From contig NC_080583.1 of the NCBI RefSeq assembly GCF_029962835.1, positions 67,317,158-67,381,157 of the forward strand: a stretch of 64,000 nt of DNA. The letters are read 5' to 3'. Below, piece by piece: positions 59,057 through 64,000 of this stretch. Position numbers and translations under genes: made by a program. How positions within the stretch are numbered: position 1 is the first letter of the stretch; the number at the start of each line of letters is the position of its first letter. The notes beneath the pieces were generated by a model, which worked only from the letters and a program-made list of their open reading frames with translations, did no database searches and was not told the DNA's origin. This DNA is from Magnolia sinica (Eukaryota > Streptophyta > Magnoliopsida > Magnoliales > Magnoliaceae).

Positions 59057-59206
59057 GTGTATTACAGTGCAGAAACACTCAGTGTGCCAGTGGAGATGAT
59101 AGAAGGGAAGTGTGAAGCTAGAAAGAAGCATGATCTTCCATCTCTGGATGACCCTGCAATCTTTGAGCATATCTTCTTCAGTGAATACATGTATGATCCT
59201 TCCAAA
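59057..59206 (+). pseudogene. Captured BAH-domain fragment resembling MET1 DNA methyltransferase
   Basis: 150 bp read VYYSAETLSVPVEMIEGKCE, then ARKKHDLPSLD, FEHIFFSEYMYDPSK. This closely follows the phrase at the second BAH domain of MET1-type maintenance cytosine-5 methyltransferases (IEGKCEVRKK, HIFFC, DPSKG from memory); the usual cysteine after FF is serine here. The sequence leaves homology at CWVV followed by a stop. MET1 keeps CG methylation after replication in the nucleus; the catalytic domain is not here. Another BAH protein is possible. Confidence 0.65.
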
Positions 59207-59399
59207 TGTTGGGTGGTGTAGATAAAAGAGAAAGATGGCGATGATGTTAAGATGCAAGGACAAGGAAACAAGTGTGCATGGCTATGGAACTTGACTAGAA
59301 AGTAGGTGGTAAGGAAGTTGTCGAAATAGGAAGAAGACGATGATTTTTTGTATATTTGTTTATTATATTAAACTTATATGTATTTATGCGTGAATAAGT

Positions 59400-60283
59400 G
59401 TGATGCGGATAAGATTGTTTGTGTTTGGATGAATGTACTTTTATGTTTGGATGGATTTTCTTGTTTGGGTTTAGATGGATGTGAATGTGAATATGATGAA
59501 ATATATTATATAACAGGTGTATATCAGGATGAATATGATGAAATATATTGTTAACAGGTGTATATTAGGAATTTTGAGCTAGAATAATTTTTTAAAAAGA
59601 GACTTTTAGCAACGAAACTTTTTGTAGCTAAAAGTTTTGTAATTTATTTTTAGCTGCGAAAATTTTCGCTGCTAAAAGTCTTGTACAATTTTTTAACGAC
59701 GAAAATTTTCGTCGCTAAAAGTAGAATAATTTTTTGGTAGCGAATATTCTCGCTGCTAAAAGTCTTGTACAGTTTTTTTAGCGACGAAAATTTTCGTCGA
59801 TAAAAGTGGAACGATTTTTTAGGAGCGAAAATTTTCGCTGCTAAAAGTCTTGTACAGTTTTTTCGCGACGAAAATTTTCATCGCTAAAAATGGAACGATT
59901 TTTTTAGTAGCGAAAATTTTCGCTGCTAAAAGTCTTGTACAGTTTTTTTAGCGACGACAATTTTCGTTGCTAAAAGTTTTGTAATTTTCGCTGCTAAAAG
60001 TTTTGTATAGTTTTTTTAGCGACGAAAATTTTTGTCGCTAAAAGTGGAACATTTTTTAGCAGCGAAAATTTTTGCTGGTAAAAGTCTTGTACAGTTTTAT
60101 TAGTGACGAAAATTTTTGTCGCTAAAAACCTTGCATTCAGCGACGATTCGAATTCTTCGCTGATAAAACGCTTTGACATCGGTCTTTTAGCGACGAATTT
60201 AGCGACGAAAAATTTCGTCGCTAAAACTTTTTAGCTACGAAAATTTGACTTTTAGCGACGAAAATTTTCGTCGCTAAAAGTGA
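59400..60283. repeat. CACTA right end: unique subterminal segment and palindrome array
   Basis: 59400-59580 is the inverse of 18530-18672 in the other CACTA. From about 59605 to 60280 follow about fifteen palindromes of the GCGACGAAA / TTTCGTCGC and GCAGCGAAA / TTTCGCTGC types, including an alternate form (CAGCGAAAATTTTCGCTG) not prominent at the left end. The terminal CACTA-type inverted repeat is missing after the last unit except for GTG. Confidence 0.88.
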
Positions 60284-60434
60284 GATTATTTCTCACAATC
60301 AGATCAATGTTGGAGAGTGTGTGTAAGGTTAAGATAGTTAGATTGGTATTATACACATGTACATATTAAGTTAACTTCTTAGTAACACTCGAGAACTTTC
60401 AATACTTGGGTATTGAAATGTTCGGGGTGTTACA

Positions 60435-60439
60435 GAATC
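60435..60439. repeat. Target-site duplication GAATC, right copy
   Basis: Matches 38942-38946; marks the right edge of the solo LTR insertion. Confidence 0.9.
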
Positions 60440-61503
60440 TGTCTAAAATCTCAAAAGGACTAATAAAGTAGGGCACGAGCTTCCCCTTCTTCCCAAACGA
60501 CATCATACTGTTTATGGATAAGACGTTCAAGAACACACGATCACCAACAGGGAATTCTAGATCCCGCTAATGGTTATCCGCATAACTCTTATGTCTACTC
60601 TGAGTAACAAGCAACCGCTTAAGGATAATATCGATTTTCTCCAATGTTACTTGCACCAGCTCGGGTCCTAATAAACTTCTCTCTCCGACTTTCACCCAAC
60701 ATTGGGGAGCTTGGCACGGGCAACCGTAAAGTGCCTCGTATAGGGTCATGCCAATGCTTGCTTGATAATTATTATTGTAGGCGATTTTGACGAGAGCCAA
60801 ATGGTCATCCCAGCTTCCTTTGAAGTCTAATACACATGCACCCATCATGTCTTCTAGAATCTAGTCAACCCACTCAGTCTGCCCATCAATTTACAAGTGG
60901 AACTTGGTGTTGTACTTTAATTAAGTGCCTAATTCTTCTTGAAGCCTTCTTCAGAATGTTGAAGTGAATTGGGTATCATAGCCTAAAATGATTTCTAGCT
61001 GCACCTCATGCAATCACACTATTTGCTCGATATACAACTTGCCAAATTGTCCATAGAGGAGGATATACGAATGGGCAAAAATCGGACCATTATCATCAAC
61101 CTGTCAATTATCACCCAAATAGTGGCACACTTCTTCTGGGTCCTAGGGAGATCAGAAATAAAATCCATGGAGATATTGTCCCACTTCCAATTGGACATGG
61201 GTAGGGGCTGAAGAAAGTCAGGTGGCTTGCAGTGTTCTGCCTTAACCTGGTGACATGTCATACACTTAGCTACAAAGGCAAATATATCTGCTTCATATTA
61301 TTCCACTAGTATTAGCACTTAATGTCCTTATACATTTTCATGCTGCCTAGATGAATGGTCAACTTGGATCGATGCACATCATTTATAACCGCTTCTTTCC
61401 ACCAAGGATTATTAGGTATGCATATATGATCATTATATCTGAGTCTACCATCTCTGCTTATTCTCCAGTTAGGGAACTCACTACTCTCGCATTTCTCTTT
61501 CAT
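60440..61503 (-). pseudogene. Gypsy integrase remnant (host element, part 2)
   Basis: On the minus strand: NPWWKEAVINDVHRSK (zinc-finger region, 61400), CHQVKAEHCKPP, NISMDFISDLPRTQ with the first catalytic aspartate (about 61160), SWDDHLALVKIAYNNNYQ and EALYGCPCQAP (60800-60700), ending FEILDR next to the target duplication. The frame then continues at 38941. Many stops and frameshifts. Tekay-like by spelling. Confidence 0.88.
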
Positions 61504-61990
61504 CTCCTTGATCCAATCATCATGATCTTGTGCTTCAACAATCTAGCGAATCATCGATGGCTCCACGTGAGCTAAATACATACTTAGCTCATCCAATGTT
61601 AACTGGATGTCGAAGTCCTACACGAACTCTATCATCTCCCATTCCTTTACCATCATGGTGGCCATCATCTCATGCTTCTTCTTTCTACTCAGGGCTTCAA
61701 CTACAAGGTTTGCCTATCCTAGGTGATATGATACTTCGAAATTAAAATCCTTTAGCATCTCCATCCAACGTCGTTAATGTATATTTAAATCTTTTTGTGT
61801 AAAGATATATTTTAGACTCTTATGGTCGCAGAATAGCTTGAATTCTTCACCATACAAATAACACCGCTAGATCTTCAATGAAAATACAACAGTGGCGAGC
61901 TCCAAGTCATGAGTCGGATAGTTTTCTTCATGCTTCTTCAATTGCTGGGAAGCAAAGGTAATAACCTTCTCATTCTGTATTAGGAAACAT
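61504..61990 (-). pseudogene. Gypsy RNase H remnant (host element, 5' limit)
   Basis: The minus strand reads [51 protein letters not shown] and RRWMEMLKDFNFEVSYHLG, the gypsy RNase H. One TAG sits where tryptophan is expected before RCYLYG. The homology stops at about 61985, where unrelated sequence begins. Confidence 0.85.
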
Positions 61991-63274
61991 CCCAATTCAA
62001 ACTTAAACACATCATTATACACGAAGTTTTATTTAAACCAACCTAATTTAAATTGGTTTTAAACTCGTAAGTATACGAATCAGGTGTAGACACGGTACGT
62101 ATTACAAGATCGTTCCCATGAGGACTGATTATCATAATTCAAATTTTATGATTCTTCTTAACTAATCCAATAAATAGTTTAGCTAGTTATTAAGTAAAAT
62201 AACAAAAATCAATGAAAATAACTGAGAACAAGAAGGAAATTTCACTCAAGGAGAACACTAGGACTTTTGAATCCACCCCTAATTATCCTAACTCTTGTTT
62301 TATTTGTTGATTCACCCTAATTTAGATTGATATAAATTCAATAAATAAAGCACAATCTATGTCCTTGTTCAGGCACACAGGATGTATAATTCCCTTGAAG
62401 CCCAAGTGATTTTTCCTTTAACATTAATTGTCCCTAATGCATGCACATCAATTGTCATGTATATACACACATTAAGAATCAACCAAACCACTTAAATCCA
62501 CATCCACCATATAATATCTTGATTATGAATCACAGAATAAGAAATTGAAAAAAAATCTCAAGGATCACATCTTTCCATCCATGTTTAGGCATCAATATAT
62601 GTAAATTCCTATTTCTTTCTCTATAGGAAAACATGTTCATGGTCAGACACAAGCACACCTAGAATAAGATTCCAAACAATATCCACTTCTAGACTTTTGG
62701 TAAGCTCATAGATTGGAGAGGTATGGAGTTTTCATTGAATCATAATAGAGAAAGAAATAAATCAATCAATTCCGGATGAAATCAACAAACAACAAGAATC
62801 ATTCAAAATAGGGGCTTCATCTCAGCCCTGGCTAAGAAATTAAAAATTCATGGGATGTAACATAGATTCAAATGGAAAGAAGAAAAATATAATTGATAAG
62901 AAACATATCCCTTACACAGCCCTCTAATTTCTTTCAATCTGTGACGAATCTGTCAACCCCAACACCGTCAAAAGAAATCTCTTTTGGAGCAATCTATTTT
63001 GGAGTAATCTCTTCTCGAGCAAACTCCCCTAGAGGAGATGATTTAACCCGGCTTTATGGCTATTTCAGCCGTCCAAAACTCTCAACGGCAGCTTCCTCTT
63101 TCATCCATTCGCAGCAACAATGGAAACCTGTTACTATTTCTTCTCCTGTTGAAAAACCAAAACAACAACTCTCTCCTGTTTCTTTTTTTTTTTTACCTTG
63201 GACCGAATAGAGGCAGTCGCCTCTTTCTTTCTTTCCATGCATTGGACTTCTGTTGCAAGACTCCGATTCTTTCC

Positions 63275-63278
<4 letters not shown>
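61991..63278. mobile_element. Unclassified repeat remnant, probably retrotransposon noncoding sequence
   Basis: No coding domain. The phrase AGGTGTAGACACGGTACG with ATCGTTCCCATGAGGACTG (62082-62127) is of a type common in plant LTR-retrotransposon noncoding regions, but I cannot fix a family, ends or orientation. The stretch at 62900-63250 has open frames without any recognisable domain. Confidence 0.35.

Positions 63279-63354
<76 letters not shown>
63279..63354. repeat. (TA)n microsatellite
   Basis: Uninterrupted TA run of 76 bp. Confidence 0.97.
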
Positions 63355-63357
<3 letters not shown>

Positions 63358-64000
63358 TTCTTTTCTTTTAAAATATATTATAGTGATTCATAATTCGGAC
63401 CACCTACTATATTTCAGGCATGTTATTTGCCTATATGGACCATTGGCATAAGCAATGGATGACCAGAACTACAAAAAAATCACTCAAACGTCTATCAATT
63501 AGATTTTGATCATTTAGCTTATTGGCATCTCGTATTCCAACCAAATTTGGACCCAACCCCTAAGTTCATGTGCTCTTTAAGGTGAACAGATCAGATAGGC
63601 CAAATTGGATCCCTAATTTCAATCTAAAATTTCAAGGAATCAGGATGACATAAGCATACGTGAGGAGCTCATCATATTGTTAATCTTTTTTACAAAAATT
63701 GCTAGTTTTCATTTTTCTCTTGTAACTTTCTTCACGGTCATCAGATTAAAGTGAAACTTGACACCTTGGCATTTTTCAACGCACTCTTCACACTGGTAAA
63801 AAAATCAGCTCAAGATTTCGCTTCAAGAAAAAGTCGATATTTTAACATTGGTGTATGTAGCGTTTATGCTCTCTCACTGTACTCTGGCCCGCACACATTG
63901 TTGTCATTCAATCTGGACCATTTGGCATACTTGTGATACTATTTTAACCGTACAGTTACAGTATCATCTTAAGATTTCATGTTCAACATACGTGTGGCCC
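63355..64000. other. Intergenic, nothing recognised
   Basis: About 650 bp to the window end. No domain, RNA gene, LTR end or repeat array is visible; the open frame at 63751-63936 has no recognisable feature. Confidence 0.5.

Larger units (their letters stand above)
42473..60283. mobile_element. Large non-autonomous CACTA element carrying host gene fragments (Pack-CACTA)
   Basis: Left terminus CACTACAAGAAAGAGAG at 42473. Palindromic subterminal arrays at both ends (42490-43420 and 59590-60280) use the same TTTTAGCGACGAAA motif. The flanks are one LTR: 42472 downward and 60284 upward match adjacent parts of the LTR at 25385, so the whole 17.8 kb is an insertion. At the right end the last array unit is followed only by GTG, so about 18 bp of the terminal repeat are missing. 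I find no clear 3-bp target duplication. No transposase is seen. The interior holds fragments of LRR receptor kinase, phototropin, SLAH channel, NRPE1 and MET1-like genes plus inverted-repeat elements. Without its right end it is probably immobile now. Confidence 0.88.
38947..60434 (-). mobile_element. Solo LTR of a Tekay-like gypsy element, itself split by a CACTA element
   Basis: On the minus strand it begins TGTAACACCCCGAAC at 60434 and ends GGGATGTTACA at 38947. It is flanked by GAATC duplications. Its true length without the CACTA is about 3.7 kb (60434-60284 and 42472-38947). Its beginning and middle match the LTR at 25385-30318 (42240-42472 with 25520-25760; 60285-60434 with 25385-25540). 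No internal region or second LTR is present, so it is the product of LTR-LTR recombination or one-sided loss. Reading frames between 40877 and 41500 have no recognisable domain and are LTR shadows. Confidence 0.9.
38589..61990 (-). mobile_element. Minus-strand Tekay-like gypsy element, split by a 21.5-kb nested insertion
   Basis: Two parts of one element: RNase H and integrase at 61990-60440, integrase C-terminus and 3' LTR start at 38941-38131. The break is inside the integrase coding region, after FEILDR and before GSMAYH, and is occupied by a solo LTR with a 5-bp target duplication. The 5' part (gag, protease, most of RT, 5' LTR) is missing beyond about 61990. Confidence 0.85.

Noticed and set aside
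42473..60283. A Helitron as the gene-capture vehicle
   Set aside because: Ends show CACTACAAGAAAG and palindromic subterminal arrays, not a TC start and CTRR hairpin end, and captured genes lie in both orientations.
1..64000. tRNA, rRNA or other structural RNA genes
   Set aside because: None recognised by eye on either strand; the only tRNA-related match is the primer-binding site at 11756-11768.

Overview
This is a gene-poor, heterochromatin-like stretch of a flowering-plant nuclear genome. The evidence is nested Ty1/copia and Ty3/gypsy LTR retrotransposons, CACTA DNA transposons, a telomere-like satellite, and broken pieces of recognisable plant genes (Pol V largest subunit NRPE1, MET1-type DNA methyltransferase, phototropin, SLAC/SLAH anion channel, LRR-VIII receptor kinase). 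Several inverted-repeat elements near 44.8-49.9 kb are of a kind I associate from memory with magnoliid genomes; that placement is a guess. I see no intact cellular gene, no tRNA or rRNA gene and no bacterial-type feature.

Layout, left half. An old, heavily mutated Copia element (plus strand, 1-4093) is split by a complete younger Copia element on the minus strand (4094-13747). The younger element has 2-kb LTRs, a primer-binding site, a polypurine tract and a perfect 5-bp target duplication. The old element resumes at 13753. Next come the 3' end of a gypsy element with its LTR (14462-17292), a broken CACTA end (17293-18672), a 3.3-kb array of variant telomere-like repeats (18735-22080), a decayed gypsy gag-pol (22085-25389) of the Tekay type (chromovirus), and its nearly 5-kb LTR (to 30318). 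From 30319 to 38588 there are diverged LTR fragments only.

Layout, right half. A minus-strand Tekay-like gypsy element is split in two (38589-38941 and 60440-61990) by a solo LTR (38947-60434) flanked by a perfect GAATC duplication. That solo LTR is itself split by a CACTA element of about 17.8 kb (42473-60283), whose left end reads CACTACAAGAAAG and whose two ends carry palindromic arrays built on TTTTAGCGACGAAA. This CACTA encodes no transposase that I can see. Its interior carries fragments of at least five unrelated host genes, some with exon-intron structure preserved and in both orientations. It is a large Pack-CACTA-type gene-capture element and the most interesting object in the window. 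Two of its captured genes, NRPE1 and MET1, belong to the host's own transposon-silencing machinery.

How the parts work together. Nothing here looks like a working pathway. The window records successive insertions: Tekay host, then LTR element, then reduction to a solo LTR, then CACTA insertion; and separately old Copia, then young Copia. Premature stops in the gypsy and Copia reading frames are mostly at positions where CAG or TGG would be expected, as if methylated cytosines had decayed. All family names rest on motifs I read by eye; no search was run.
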